DNA of 64,000 bases from Rhodospirillaceae bacterium UBA1479 (GCA_002325375.1 DCRZ01000002.1:611198-675197), one strand, 5' to 3'; positions 17,422-26,213 are shown, numbered from the stretch's first letter. Notes: generated by a model not told the origin, from the letters alone. A program made the numbers and translations.

Positions 17422-18420
17422 GTGAGAAGCAACAAGATAAACTATCTGCTGGTCGGCACTTTCGTTCTGGCCATGATCGCCGGGCTGATCGTGGCATTGT
17501 CCGTGTTGACGGGCCGTACGGGGGCGACGGATGCCTACCACGCCTATTATTCGAACGTCACCGGCGTGAAATTCGGAACCCAGGTCGTCTACGAAGGCTA
17601 TCCCATCGGTCAGGTCGAGACGGTGACGCCGGAGCCGTCCAAGGGCGGCATGCGATTCCGCGTCGATTTCGAGATCAACGAAGGCTGGAAAATCCCCAAG
17701 GACAGCAAGGTGGCGATTGCAGCACCCGGCCTGCTCGCGGCGGTGACGCTGAGCATTTCCGCCGGTGCCAGCCCCGATGCCTTGACGCCGGGTTCGGAAG
17801 TCGCGGCGGTTGAGGGCGGCGACCTGTTCGCGGTCGTATCCGGCGTCGCGGAAAAGCTGGGCGGGCTCAGCGACAACAGCATCGAACCCCTTCTGGCCAG
17901 TGTGCAGCTAGCCGTGAACAGCGCCAACAGGCTGTTGAACGATCATGGCGAGAGCCTGGCCGGCGATCTGAAGCAAATGATCAAGGAGGCGTCCCTCCTG
18001 GTCGCCGACGTCAGCCGCCGCATTCCCGTGGTCATCGACGATATGGAGCTCATCGCGTCCGACGTGCAGTCGTTCAGCGGCGAACTGAAGGCCGCCGCCA
18101 CCCCGGCGAACCGCAAGCTGATCGAAGCAACGATCGCCAACCTGAACGGTGCGACCAAGGACGCCCGCGCCGCCATGGCCAACGGCGACAAGCTGATGAC
18201 GACCCTGACCGACATGGTCGGCAAGAACGACGGCGACCTGCGGCGCGCCATCAAGGACGCCCGCTATGTGGTCGAAAGCGTTGCCCGTCGCATTGACGCC
18301 ATCAACGAAAACCTGGAAGGCATGTCGCGCAATATGTTGGAATTCTCACGCCAGATCAGGCAAAGCCCCGGTCTGCTGCTGAACAGCAAGCCGGTCACCG
18401 ATGAGGCACAGGCGAAATGA
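17422..18420 (+). CDS. mlaD: MlaD-type MCE-domain substrate-binding protein
   Basis: An N-terminal signal anchor (about residues 8-30) precedes one MCE domain (about 38-115; YYSNVTGVKFGTQVVYEGYPIGQV). A long helical C-terminal region of about 200 residues follows. MCE proteins form hexameric periplasmic rings on the MlaEF transporter and carry lipids. The helical tail is longer than in E. coli MlaD and may form a periplasm-spanning tube or needle, as in other MCE families (inference). The start is GTG, and the stop overlaps the next gene as ATGA. Confidence 0.9.
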   Translation: MRSNKINYLLVGTFVLAMIAGLIVALSVLTGRTGATDAYHAYYSNVTGVKFGTQVVYEGYPIGQVETVTPEPSKGGMRFRVDFEINEGWKIPKDSKVAIAAPGLLAAVTLSISAGASPDALTPGSEVAAVEGGDLFAVVSGVAEKLGGLSDNSIEPLLASVQLAVNSANRLLNDHGESLAGDLKQMIKEASLLVADVSRRIPVVIDDMELIASDVQSFSGELKAAATPANRKLIEATIANLNGATKDARAAMANGDKLMTTLTDMVGKNDGDLRRAIKDARYVVESVARRIDAINENLEGMSRNMLEFSRQIRQSPGLLLNSKPVTDEAQAK

Positions 18421-19022
18421 GGATGACCATGATCCGACGATTATCCGCGCTGGCACTGGTTGCCGTCCTGACGGCTTGCGGCGGCAACGCCACGGTGCCG
18501 GAAAACCATTTCTACCGGCTTGAGGTCACGCCGCCGGAAACACCGGGCAAGCGATTGATGGCGGGCGTGCTTGAGGTCGACCGTCTGCTTGCCGCCGGCG
18601 AATTGACGCAGCGTTCCATCGTCTACCGCCGCGCCGACAACCCGCATCAGCTTCAGGCCTATCACTATCATTTCTGGAACGAAGCGCCGGGGGTTCTGCT
18701 GCAGGCCGAACTGGTCAGCTACCTGCGCGCCGCCGGCATCGCCGGCACGGTGGTGACGCCGGAAATGCGGGCCCGGCCCGACTTCGCGGTCACCGGCCGG
18801 GTGGAGAAGCTGGAGCGGGTGATCGGCGGATCGAACGCCGGCGTCATCGAAATGAACCTGGTGTTGCGCCGGGTCAACGACGGCACGGTCCTGGTCGCCA
18901 AGACCTATACCCGTGATTTCACACCCAAGGACGACGGCCTGACGGCCCTGGTCAAGGGATTCAGCGCGGCCGCCCGCGACATCTTCAAGGCCTTCGTGAA
19001 CGACATTGCCGCGCAAATCTGA
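18417..19022 (+). CDS. ABC transporter auxiliary lipoprotein (PqiC/LptE-like, DUF330 family)
   Basis: This 201-residue lipoprotein has the lipobox LTAC with the acylated Cys at residue 21. The body resembles the ABC-type transport auxiliary lipoprotein family (PqiC), with the early FYRLEV strand and a C-terminal AFVNDIAAQI. It should sit in the outer membrane, facing the MCE tube. Its start overlaps the mlaD stop by four bases, and in-frame ATGs at 18423 and 18429 are alternatives. No mlaC gene was seen, so this lipoprotein may take the place of the soluble shuttle. Confidence 0.8.
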   Translation: MRMTMIRRLSALALVAVLTACGGNATVPENHFYRLEVTPPETPGKRLMAGVLEVDRLLAAGELTQRSIVYRRADNPHQLQAYHYHFWNEAPGVLLQAELVSYLRAAGIAGTVVTPEMRARPDFAVTGRVEKLERVIGGSNAGVIEMNLVLRRVNDGTVLVAKTYTRDFTPKDDGLTALVKGFSAAARDIFKAFVNDIAAQI

Positions 19023-20379
19023 CGCCCATCGGACCCGCCGGGGACGCGCCGGCGGGCGTTCCGGCAGCCGCCGCGGCCATGCCCGCGCGGTTCAGTTCAA
19101 GGAACCGGCCCGTGTGACCATCACCGCCCTGGCGGCACAGGGCGACGGCGTGGCGGACACGGCCGACGGACGCCGCCTGTTCATTCCCTTCACCGTTCCG
19201 GGTGACGAGATCGACGTCGAGATCGGACCGCCTCGCGGCGATGGGTTCGAGGCCCGCGTGCGGTCCTTCGTCACCAAGGCCCCCCGGGGTGAGGCATTCT
19301 GCCGCCATTTCGAAATCTGCGGCGGCTGCGCGGTGCAGCACCTGACGGAAGCGCATTACATTGAATGGAAACGCGGCATCCTGATTCAGGCCTTGTCCCG
19401 GCGCGGCCTGATGCTTGACGTTCTGGACCTTGCGTCCGTGCCCAGGGACGCCCGCCGCCGTGTCACGTTCCAGGCGGAACGCACGGACAAGGGCGTGGTT
19501 CTCGGCTTCGCCGAACGGCGGGGGCACCGGATCGTCGATATCGACGCCTGTCCTCTGCTGTTGCCGGATATCAACGCTCTGCTGCCCCTGCTGCGTGATC
19601 TGACGGTGGCGATGCTGCAAACGGGAGAGCGGGCGCGTCTGGCCGTTGCCCGCATGGAAGGCCCCGAGGGTGGGGCGCTTGATCTGGTGGTCGAACGCGA
19701 CCGCGAACCCGACCTGGCGGCGCGCGAGGCCCTGGCCGATTTCGCGCGCCGGTCGAACGCGGCACGTATTTCCTGGCGCGACGGAGCGGGGATCGTCGAG
19801 CCGGTCGCCCATATCACGCCGGTCGCTGCCGAATTCGGTCCCGCGGTGGTGGAACTGCCGCCGGGCGGGTTCATGCAGCCGACGACGGCCGGCGAGGAAA
19901 TCCTGCGCAATGCGATTCTGGCCGGGGTCGAAGGGGCCGCGCGCATCGCCGAGCTATATGCCGGCGCGGGCACGTTCACCTTCGTGCTTGCCAAGATGTG
20001 CCGGGTTCATGCAGTTGATGGTGACGCCGCGCTGATGCGCGCGCTCAGCACCGGCGCGGGCCGGTCCGGCCTGGGCGGGCGGGTGACCACGGAAACGCGG
20101 GACCTGGCGGCGCGGCCATTGTTACCCGGTGAATTGAAGGATATCGATACGGTGATCCTGGACCCGCCCCGGGCGGGGGCCTTGCGCCAGGTCGAACAGA
20201 TCGTCCTGGCGCCGGGCGTGCGCCGCGTGGTCATGGTGTCCTGCAACCCGCAGACCTTCGCGCGGGATGTCCGGGTGCTGGTTGACGGCGGGTTCGACCC
20301 GGGGCCGGTTCTGCCCGTGGATCAATTCCCCTATTCCCACCACCTGGAATGCGTGGCGGTGCTGACGCGGGGTGCCTGA
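19006..20379 (+). CDS. TrmA/RumA-family RNA m5U methyltransferase
   Basis: A basic Arg-rich N-terminus leads to a TRAM domain (about residues 35-90) and a four-Cys Fe-S cluster site (CRHFEICGGC near 98-107 plus CPLLL near 182). The SAM-binding LYAGAGTFTF motif, the DPPRAG motif and the catalytic Cys in VSCNPQTFARD follow. It methylates a uridine C5 in 23S rRNA or tRNA; the exact target cannot be decided. The TTG start overlaps the lipoprotein gene by 17 bases. A GTG at 19114 is an alternative, but family members usually have a similar basic extension. Confidence 0.9.
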   Translation: MPRKSDAHRTRRGRAGGRSGSRRGHARAVQFKEPARVTITALAAQGDGVADTADGRRLFIPFTVPGDEIDVEIGPPRGDGFEARVRSFVTKAPRGEAFCRHFEICGGCAVQHLTEAHYIEWKRGILIQALSRRGLMLDVLDLASVPRDARRRVTFQAERTDKGVVLGFAERRGHRIVDIDACPLLLPDINALLPLLRDLTVAMLQTGERARLAVARMEGPEGGALDLVVERDREPDLAAREALADFARRSNAARISWRDGAGIVEPVAHITPVAAEFGPAVVELPPGGFMQPTTAGEEILRNAILAGVEGAARIAELYAGAGTFTFVLAKMCRVHAVDGDAALMRALSTGAGRSGLGGRVTTETRDLAARPLLPGELKDIDTVILDPPRAGALRQVEQIVLAPGVRRVVMVSCNPQTFARDVRVLVDGGFDPGPVLPVDQFPYSHHLECVAVLTRGA

Positions 20380-20390
20380 CAGCCCGGTTC

Positions 20391-20639
20391 CTACATGCCC
20401 ACGGCGCGCATGTAGATGGTCAGGACTTCTTCCATTTCGTTGCGGTCGCTTTCATCCATTTTGCGCAGGCGGATGAGCTGACGCATCACCTTGACGTCGA
20501 ACCCGGCGGACTTGGCTTCGGAATAGACTTCCTTGATGTCTTCCGCGAGGGCTTTCTTTTCCTCTTCCAGACGCTCGATCCGGTCGATAAGGGCTTTCAG
20601 GCGCTCGCTGGCGGCGCCGCCGATTTCGCTTTCGCTCAT
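20391..20639 (-). CDS. gapR: GapR-like nucleoid-associated protein (DUF2312)
   Basis: The 82-residue protein is a coiled-coil DUF2312 member. The core ERLKALIDRIERLEEEKK, then DIKEVYSEAKSAGFDVKVM and IRLRKMD, matches the Caulobacter GapR pattern. GapR binds AT-rich and overtwisted DNA ahead of polymerases and stimulates topoisomerases. The ATG at 20639 has AAGGA nine bases upstream; longer in-frame starts lack coding character. It converges on the RNA methyltransferase gene with an 11-base gap. Confidence 0.88.
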   Translation of the reverse strand: MSESEIGGAASERLKALIDRIERLEEEKKALAEDIKEVYSEAKSAGFDVKVMRQLIRLRKMDESDRNEMEEVLTIYMRAVGM

Positions 20640-20833
20640 GCTTGGGTGTCCTTGGGCTGTCCTTGGGATTTGAGGATCATGGGATGTGCGCGCACCATAA
20701 GTATCCGGCTCTGTCCGGGCAAGCGGTTGAAAAGCGGGGATAACGGGGTGACGCTTTTTTAACACCAGATATGTTCAGATTTTCCTTTATGCATGTATGA
20801 TTAAGGGAACATCCTAGTAAGGGGTCAAAAAAA

Positions 20834-21934
20834 GTGGCGGTTTATAAATTCGACCGCGTATCCGTGATGGTGTGTGAGGACAATGCTTTTGTCCGGCGCA
20901 CCCTGGAGGATGTGCTGCGGCAATTCGGATTCGAGCGCATCACGCTCCTCAAAAACGGTCAGGAAGCCATCGAAAGCCTGAAGTTGCTGAAGCAGGCGAA
21001 GAACCCGGGACCGGACCTGATCATCGCCGATCTGGTGATGGCGCCGATCAATGGGTTGCTGTTGTGCCGCTGGTGCCGCTCGGCCAAGGAAACGCCGAAC
21101 CGCATGGTGCCCTTCATCATGCTGTCGGGGGCGGCCGATCAGGATTATGTGGGGTCGGCCCGTGATCTGGGGGCAACGGAATTCCTCGCCAAGCCGTTTT
21201 CCGGCGAAACCATCTACAAGAAACTTCTGGAGGTCATCGACTTCCCGCGCCAGTTCGTGATGACCCAGAATTATTTCGGGCCCGACCGTCGGCGCAAGAA
21301 GGATCCGCCGCCGGACGATAATGAACGGCGCGAAAAGACGGAAGAGGATTGCACGGTCGTCTATTCGGCGGAAAAAATGACCAAGCCGAAGTCCGACAGC
21401 GACGTCTTCCTGTTCAAGCCGACCAATTACCTGCGCGAAAAATGCGCCGGCGGTAAGATCAACCCGATGGAGCGTGGTGAGATGCCGACGGCGCTCATCG
21501 AAGAGGCGGAAAAGAAGCTGGAGCGCGCTACCCTCGACTTTACCAAGTGGGCGCAGGATTACCTGGGCCGCCTGTCGGACTTGTGTACTCAGGCGTTGCT
21601 GGAACCGGGCCGGCGCACCCAGCAGTTCGTGGAAATCAACCAGGTCGCGTTGGAACTGCGTGGACAGGGCGGAACCTTCGGCTATCCGCTGATTTCAGTG
21701 TTCGGCAAGATGCTGTTCGATTCGACCCGTGACGGCTGCCGCGAGGACGATGCCCAGGTGGAAATCGTCAAGGCCCATGTCGACGCCATGCGGGCGGTGC
21801 TGCGTGAAAAGATCGCGGGCGATGGTGGTGAGATCGGCAAGGAGCTGATCAAGGCCCTGCGCGAAGGCATCGAAAAGCAGGAAAAGGCCCGCAAGGCGGC
21901 CATCGAGGAAATGAAGCAGCAGGCCGGCGGCTGA
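20834..21934 (+). CDS. Response regulator with receiver domain and unusual helical C-terminus
   Basis: The receiver domain (about residues 8-135) has the acidic pair in CEDN, phospho-acceptor Asp in IIADLVM, Ser/Thr in MLSGA and Lys in LAKPF. It is followed by a linker with FGPDRRRKKDPPPDD (seen in a group of alphaproteobacterial CheY-like proteins) and a helical region (about 210-350) with no DNA-binding or enzymatic motif. The start is GTG with AAGGGG before it. No histidine kinase is adjacent. The output domain probably acts by protein binding; its partner is unknown. Confidence 0.85.
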   Translation: MAVYKFDRVSVMVCEDNAFVRRTLEDVLRQFGFERITLLKNGQEAIESLKLLKQAKNPGPDLIIADLVMAPINGLLLCRWCRSAKETPNRMVPFIMLSGAADQDYVGSARDLGATEFLAKPFSGETIYKKLLEVIDFPRQFVMTQNYFGPDRRRKKDPPPDDNERREKTEEDCTVVYSAEKMTKPKSDSDVFLFKPTNYLREKCAGGKINPMERGEMPTALIEEAEKKLERATLDFTKWAQDYLGRLSDLCTQALLEPGRRTQQFVEINQVALELRGQGGTFGYPLISVFGKMLFDSTRDGCREDDAQVEIVKAHVDAMRAVLREKIAGDGGEIGKELIKALREGIEKQEKARKAAIEEMKQQAGG

Positions 21935-21952
21935 CGCCCGGCCTGCCGCGCA

Positions 21953-22381
21953 TTACTGTGGATTGTCGGTCCGAGGGCTTGTTTCCGCCAAATGGCGGAT
22001 GGCGTCCTGTACCGCCGTTTCCGTAATCCGGGACAGGGCGTCCTTCGGGCCGACCCATTCGCGCTTGCGGAAGTGCTTTTCATCCCAGTGATCAAGCTGC
22101 TCGGTGACGAAGAAGGGAAAGATTTCGACCCGGTAGATCCGCCCGAACTTGGAATAGAAATATTCACCCAAGGGCTGGTCGTCCGTTTTCCCCAAGAGTC
22201 CCGCTTCCTCAAGCGCTTCCTTGGCCGCCGAGGCGGCGGCGGTCATGTTCGGCTCGACCGTGCCCTTGGGCACGATCCAGCGTCCCGTGTTTCGCGATGT
22301 GATGAGGGCGAATTCGATCCTGATTCCAATCGTCCGATAGGGGACGACGCAGGATTGTTCGACGGGGCGGGGCGTCAGCAT
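21953..22381 (-). CDS. NUDIX hydrolase
   Basis: The 142-residue protein has a Nudix fold with the box starting at KGTVEP and ending AKEALEEAGL. The REUxEExGU core is present as KEALEEAGL, with K for R, but the upstream Glu of GX5E is Met here (GTVEPNM). Many alphaproteobacterial NUDIX proteins of this PKG group show similar variation. Substrates may be diphosphoinositol polyphosphate-like or nucleotide diphosphates; none can be assigned. It starts three bases after the stop of the carboxylate-amine ligase gene and ends a three-gene minus-strand operon. Confidence 0.85.
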   Translation of the reverse strand: MLTPRPVEQSCVVPYRTIGIRIEFALITSRNTGRWIVPKGTVEPNMTAAASAAKEALEEAGLLGKTDDQPLGEYFYSKFGRIYRVEIFPFFVTEQLDHWDEKHFRKREWVGPKDALSRITETAVQDAIRHLAETSPRTDNPQ

Positions 22382-22384
22382 GGG

Positions 22385-23530
22385 TCAGGCTTCCGGCACT
22401 TGGGTGGTCTCGAGGATCAGACGGTCGACTACGGCGGCCAGGGCCGCGTCAGGGGTTGCGCCGGCGGCGAGGGCCTCGGCATGGGCGGCAAGCTGGCGAT
22501 GGGCGCCGGTGCCGCGCTCACGGATGGTTTTCAGATGCGTTATCTGGGCGGTGCAACCCAGGGCCTCCGCATCCTCGGCGATCAGACCCGTGATCTCGTC
22601 AAGCAGCAGGCCGAAGGGTATGACGGCGCCCTTGCCGAAATCGACCAGGCCTTCGTCCAGCCCGTAACGCTGGGCGCGCCAGCGGTTTTCCTCCAGCAGC
22701 ATGGGCGAATAGATGCGCCAGCGCTGGTTCTGCAATTTCAGGCGGTACAGCATGCGCAGGATGCAGGTGAACAGGGCCGCGATGGCCAAGGCGTCCTCCA
22801 TCAAGGGGCAGACGTCGGCGATGCGCATTTCCAGGGTCGGAAACCGGCCGCTCGGCCGCACGTCCCACCACAGCTTGGTCGCATCCTCGATCAGGCCGGC
22901 ATCGATCAAAACCTGGACGTGACGCTGATATTCGCTGAACGACTGGAACTGGTTGGGCAGGCCCGTGCGCGGCAATTCATCGAAGATGCTGAGCCGATAG
23001 GATTTCAGCCCCGTATCCTGCCCCCGCCAGAACGGCGACGAGGTCGACAGCGCCAACAGATGCGGCAGGAAATAGCTGATCTGATTTAAAAGGTCGATGC
23101 GCAGTTCGTCGTCATCGCCCAGCCCGACATGGACATGCATGCCGCAGATCATCAGCCGGTGCGCCGGGGCCTGGATATCGCGGGCGATCTCGTTGTAGCG
23201 CGCGCGGTCCGTATGATGCTGGGATTCCCATAGCGAGAACGGGTGGGTCGATGCCGCGATCGGCGCCAGGCCGTAACCGTCCGCGACATCGGCGACGGTC
23301 GTGCGCAGTTCCGTCAATTCCGCACGCGCCTGGGTGATGTCGGTGCAGACGCTGGTGTTGACCTCGATTTGGGATGACAGGAATTCGTGGGCGACGCGGC
23401 CCTTCAGGCGTTTTTCACATTCCTCGAACAGGCTTTCGGGGGCTTTGTCCGTGACCGCCCGCGTTTCCTTATCGACGAGAAGGTATTCCTCCTCGATCCC
23501 CAGGGTGAAGGGTGGGGCGGCAGTCGCCAC
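22385..23530 (-). CDS. YbdK-like carboxylate-amine ligase (glutamate-cysteine ligase family 2)
   Basis: This 381-residue ATP-dependent ligase of the GCS2 family begins FTLGIEEEYLLVD and contains EVNTSVC, ASTHPFSLW and the metal/substrate region GMHVHVGLGDDDE near residue 145. Such enzymes have weak glutamate-cysteine ligase activity; in this gene context the physiological product is unknown. The GTG start lies one base after the N-formylglutamate amidohydrolase stop, with GGAG ten bases upstream. The tight pairing suggests a shared amide-forming and amide-hydrolysing pathway. Confidence 0.87.
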   Translation of the reverse strand: MATAAPPFTLGIEEEYLLVDKETRAVTDKAPESLFEECEKRLKGRVAHEFLSSQIEVNTSVCTDITQARAELTELRTTVADVADGYGLAPIAASTHPFSLWESQHHTDRARYNEIARDIQAPAHRLMICGMHVHVGLGDDDELRIDLLNQISYFLPHLLALSTSSPFWRGQDTGLKSYRLSIFDELPRTGLPNQFQSFSEYQRHVQVLIDAGLIEDATKLWWDVRPSGRFPTLEMRIADVCPLMEDALAIAALFTCILRMLYRLKLQNQRWRIYSPMLLEENRWRAQRYGLDEGLVDFGKGAVIPFGLLLDEITGLIAEDAEALGCTAQITHLKTIRERGTGAHRQLAAHAEALAAGATPDAALAAVVDRLILETTQVPEA

Positions 23531-23531
23531 C

Positions 23532-24338
23532 TTAGAAGTACTCCACCTTGAACAGGTTGTCGTCGCGCAGGATATCGGCCAAGACGTCGGTGAGAATGCC
23601 GGCCCAGCGCTGGACCCCGGCGTCATCCGCGACCTGATCCTGATTGATTTCAAGGACGCAATTGGCGAGGCCGCAAGCCCCGGCATGGGCATCGATGGTA
23701 TAGGCCACATCCTTGCCCGAATAGGGCAGGTTGTCGCCGACATCCAGGCCGCGGTCGTGCAGGGCCTTGATCAGCGGCCGGGCGAGACGCTGGTCGTGGT
23801 TCCACAGCACGCCCACGTCCCAGGGCCGGGGGCTGCCGCCGAAGCGGGGCGAAAAACTGTGCACGGCAAACAGCACCGGCGGCCGGTGATGCAGCCAGAC
23901 ATCGGTCATCGTGCGCCGTAAAAGTTGATGATAGGGCTCGAACAAGGCCTCCAGGCGGGCCGTTACCTGGGCCGGGGTCAGTGCTTGGTTGGCGGGAATC
24001 AGGGTTTCGTCCGAAACCTCGGGCATGCTGGTGGGATGACCCGGTGGGCGATTGAGGTCGACCACCAGGCGCGAATAGCCCGCCAGCACGGCGGTCGCGT
24101 CCAGGGATTCGGCCAGCAGGCGGGTCACGCCTTCGGCGCCGATGTCATAGGCGATGTGGCGGTCGAAATGTTCCGGGTTGAGGCCCAGGTCACCCAGCGC
24201 GCGGGGCACCCGCCGGCTGGCATGGTCACAGGACAGGACAAGGGCGCCGCTTGCCCCGGCATTGATCCGTTCCGCGGCGGGGGCTTCGTCGGCGGCCAGC
24301 AGGGGTTGGCCCGCTTCGATGGGGTCGGGTGCATCCAT
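23532..24338 (-). CDS. N-formylglutamate amidohydrolase-family protein
   Basis: The 268-residue protein belongs to the N-formylglutamate amidohydrolase (HutG-like, zinc peptidase fold) family. The N-terminal LVLSCDHASRRVP carries the first metal-ligand region, followed by DIGAEGV, VDLNRP, FAVHSFSP and LEINQDQV. No hut genes are nearby, so a histidine-degradation role is unlikely. It is the first gene of the operon with the GCS2-family ligase and NUDIX genes, an association seen in other proteobacteria where it probably acts on another N-acyl glutamate or amide substrate (inference). Confidence 0.88.
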   Translation of the reverse strand: MDAPDPIEAGQPLLAADEAPAAERINAGASGALVLSCDHASRRVPRALGDLGLNPEHFDRHIAYDIGAEGVTRLLAESLDATAVLAGYSRLVVDLNRPPGHPTSMPEVSDETLIPANQALTPAQVTARLEALFEPYHQLLRRTMTDVWLHHRPPVLFAVHSFSPRFGGSPRPWDVGVLWNHDQRLARPLIKALHDRGLDVGDNLPYSGKDVAYTIDAHAGACGLANCVLEINQDQVADDAGVQRWAGILTDVLADILRDDNLFKVEYF

Positions 24339-24467
24339 GCCCCCAATATAGCGTTCTGCCCCGGTTGGGGGAGTCCCTTGTGCGGGCCGCGCGGCATCCC
24401 TGGACAGACCGCGCCGTCACGGCAATAGTGCCGGCACCCTACCCGCGACCGCGAAGGAAAATCCTGC

Positions 24468-25379
24468 GTGACCGATTCCCGGCAAACCATGAAAGTCCCT
24501 GCTGGTTGGATCCTGGCGGCGCTGGTCGTCGGTGCCCTGTTCGCCGGATCGTCGACCCTGTTCGTGCGCCTGAACGAACTTGGCCCCATAACCTCGGCCT
24601 TCTACCGGGTGTTTCTGGCTTTGCCGGTGTTGTGGTTCGCCATGGGCTGGGAAACCCGCGCCGCCGCCACGGTGCCGCCGCGCGCCCTGGCGCCGCGCGA
24701 TTACGGGATGCTTGCCCTGGCCGGTCTGTTTTTTGCCGGTGATCTGTTTTTTTGGCACCTCGCGATCATGAACACGGCGGTCGCCAACGCGACCCTGCTG
24801 GCGACCCTGGCACCGGTCTATGTCACGGCGATCCTGTTCGTGCTGTTTCGTGAACGGGTGCGGCCCCTGTTCCTGGGCGGCACGGCCCTGGCGGTGGCGG
24901 GGGCGGCGCTGTTGATGGGCGACAGTTTCGCGTTCCGGCCCGACCGCCTGTTGGGTGACGTCTACGGCCTGATCACCGGCCTGTTCCTGGCGGGTTACAT
25001 GGTGACGGTGGGGCGGCTGCGGCGCACGGTCGGGGTCGGCACCGGCTCCCTGATGTTCTGGTCGACCCTGGCCACGGCGGCGGCGCTGCTGCCGCTGGCC
25101 CTGGTGCTGGAAGACCGCATGCTGGCGGCGACGGTGTTCGGCTGGACCATGTTGGCGGCCCTGGCAGTGATCAGCCATGTTGCGGGCCAAGGTCTGGTCG
25201 CCATGGCCATGGCCCATCTGCCGACGGCCTTCGCCTCGGTCGGCCTGATCATGGAGGTCGTCGCCGCCGCAGTTCTCGGCTGGGCGTTCCTGAATGAGCC
25301 CCTTGCCCCCCTGCAATGGTTGGGGGCGGCGGTGGTGGTGGCCGGGGTCGTCGTCGCCCGGAGCGGCAGCCGCAATTGA
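24468..25379 (+). CDS. EamA-family (DMT superfamily) transporter
   Basis: The 303-residue protein has ten predicted helices in two EamA repeats. The first repeat begins ILAALVVGALFAGSSTLFVR, and the second ends in the family-typical LGWAFLNEPLAPLQWLGAAVVVAGV. These transporters export or import amino acids, nucleotides or other metabolites, and the substrate is unassigned. GTG at 24468 with GGAAAA upstream is chosen; ATG at 24489 is an alternative. A DUF1289 gene follows at 60 bases. Confidence 0.88.
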   Translation: MTDSRQTMKVPAGWILAALVVGALFAGSSTLFVRLNELGPITSAFYRVFLALPVLWFAMGWETRAAATVPPRALAPRDYGMLALAGLFFAGDLFFWHLAIMNTAVANATLLATLAPVYVTAILFVLFRERVRPLFLGGTALAVAGAALLMGDSFAFRPDRLLGDVYGLITGLFLAGYMVTVGRLRRTVGVGTGSLMFWSTLATAAALLPLALVLEDRMLAATVFGWTMLAALAVISHVAGQGLVAMAMAHLPTAFASVGLIMEVVAAAVLGWAFLNEPLAPLQWLGAAVVVAGVVVARSGSRN

Positions 25380-25439
25380 CGGTGCCCTTGACGGTCCCCG
25401 GGGGCGATGTGCGAGAAAGGGGACGCAGGAGACAAAACC

Positions 25440-25685
25440 GTGACCGAAGCCCCCGTCGATAAAGCCCTATTGGAACAGTTGATCTGTTCCCCCTGCATCA
25501 GTGTGTGCGTGGTGGATGAACCCACGGGCTTCTGCAAGGGCTGCTGGCGCACGGTCGACGAGATCGCGCAATGGCCCCGGATGATGCGTCATCAACGCCT
25601 GGAAATCCTCGGCCGCCTGGCCGAGCGCCGCGGCGCCACATCCCTGACCGACCGCGGCCGAGGGCCGATGCTGGCGGCGGACTAA
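25440..25685 (+). CDS. DUF1289 (YdhL-like) Cys-rich small protein
   Basis: The 81-residue protein carries the DUF1289 pattern CSPCISVCVVDEPTGFCKGC followed by RTVDEI..W, which is four to five cysteines likely to bind a metal. GTG at 25440 has GGAG eight bases upstream. Function is unknown in the family. It lies downstream of the EamA transporter on the same strand and may be co-transcribed. Confidence 0.85.
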   Translation: MTEAPVDKALLEQLICSPCISVCVVDEPTGFCKGCWRTVDEIAQWPRMMRHQRLEILGRLAERRGATSLTDRGRGPMLAAD

Positions 25686-25713
25686 ACCGCCGGTCCGGCG
25701 TATCGGCCAATAA

Positions 25714-26133
25714 TTACCAGCTTCCCGTATTCTCCATGGACGCCCAGGGTTCCGCCGGGGCCAGGGCCTCGCCGTCCTGCAGCAGTTCGATGGAGATGCC
25801 GTCCGGTGAGCGGACGAAGGCCATGCGCCCGTCGCGCGGCGGGCGGTTGATGGTCACGCCGCCGTCCTGCAGGCGTTGGCAGGTCGCGTAGATGTCTTTC
25901 ACGTTGAAGGCGAGGTGGCCGAAATTGCGCCCGCCCGTATATTCCTCGGGATCGTAGTTGTAGGTCAGCTCGATCTGCGAGTCGGGGTTTTCATCGGCGG
26001 CGACGAAGATCAGCATATAGCCATGTTCCGGCCGGTCCGACCGGCGCACTTCCTTGAGGCCGAGCAGATCGCAGTAAAAGCGCAAGCTGGCGTCCACGTC
26101 GGATATCCGCACCATTGTATGCAGGTATCTCAT
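25714..26133 (-). CDS. gloA: Lactoylglutathione lyase (glyoxalase I)
   Basis: The 139-residue vicinal oxygen chelate protein begins LHTMVRISDVDASLRFYCDLLG, with the first metal His. It also has the IELTYNY Glu ligand, the NFGHLAFNVKDI His and the C-terminal SIELLQDG Glu, so all four metal ligands are in place. The RDGRMAFVRSPDG segment binds glutathione. It detoxifies methylglyoxal as its glutathione hemithioacetal. It is a monocistronic minus-strand gene between DUF1289 and an MFS transporter. Confidence 0.93.
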   Translation of the reverse strand: MRYLHTMVRISDVDASLRFYCDLLGLKEVRRSDRPEHGYMLIFVAADENPDSQIELTYNYDPEEYTGGRNFGHLAFNVKDIYATCQRLQDGGVTINRPPRDGRMAFVRSPDGISIELLQDGEALAPAEPWASMENTGSW

Positions 26134-26213
26134 TTGCCTGTTTCTCCCTGAATGTCCTGGCGGTGTAGAGTTGGTCTAACAGATTCCAACACGCAAATCC
26201 AAGAGCCCCAGCC

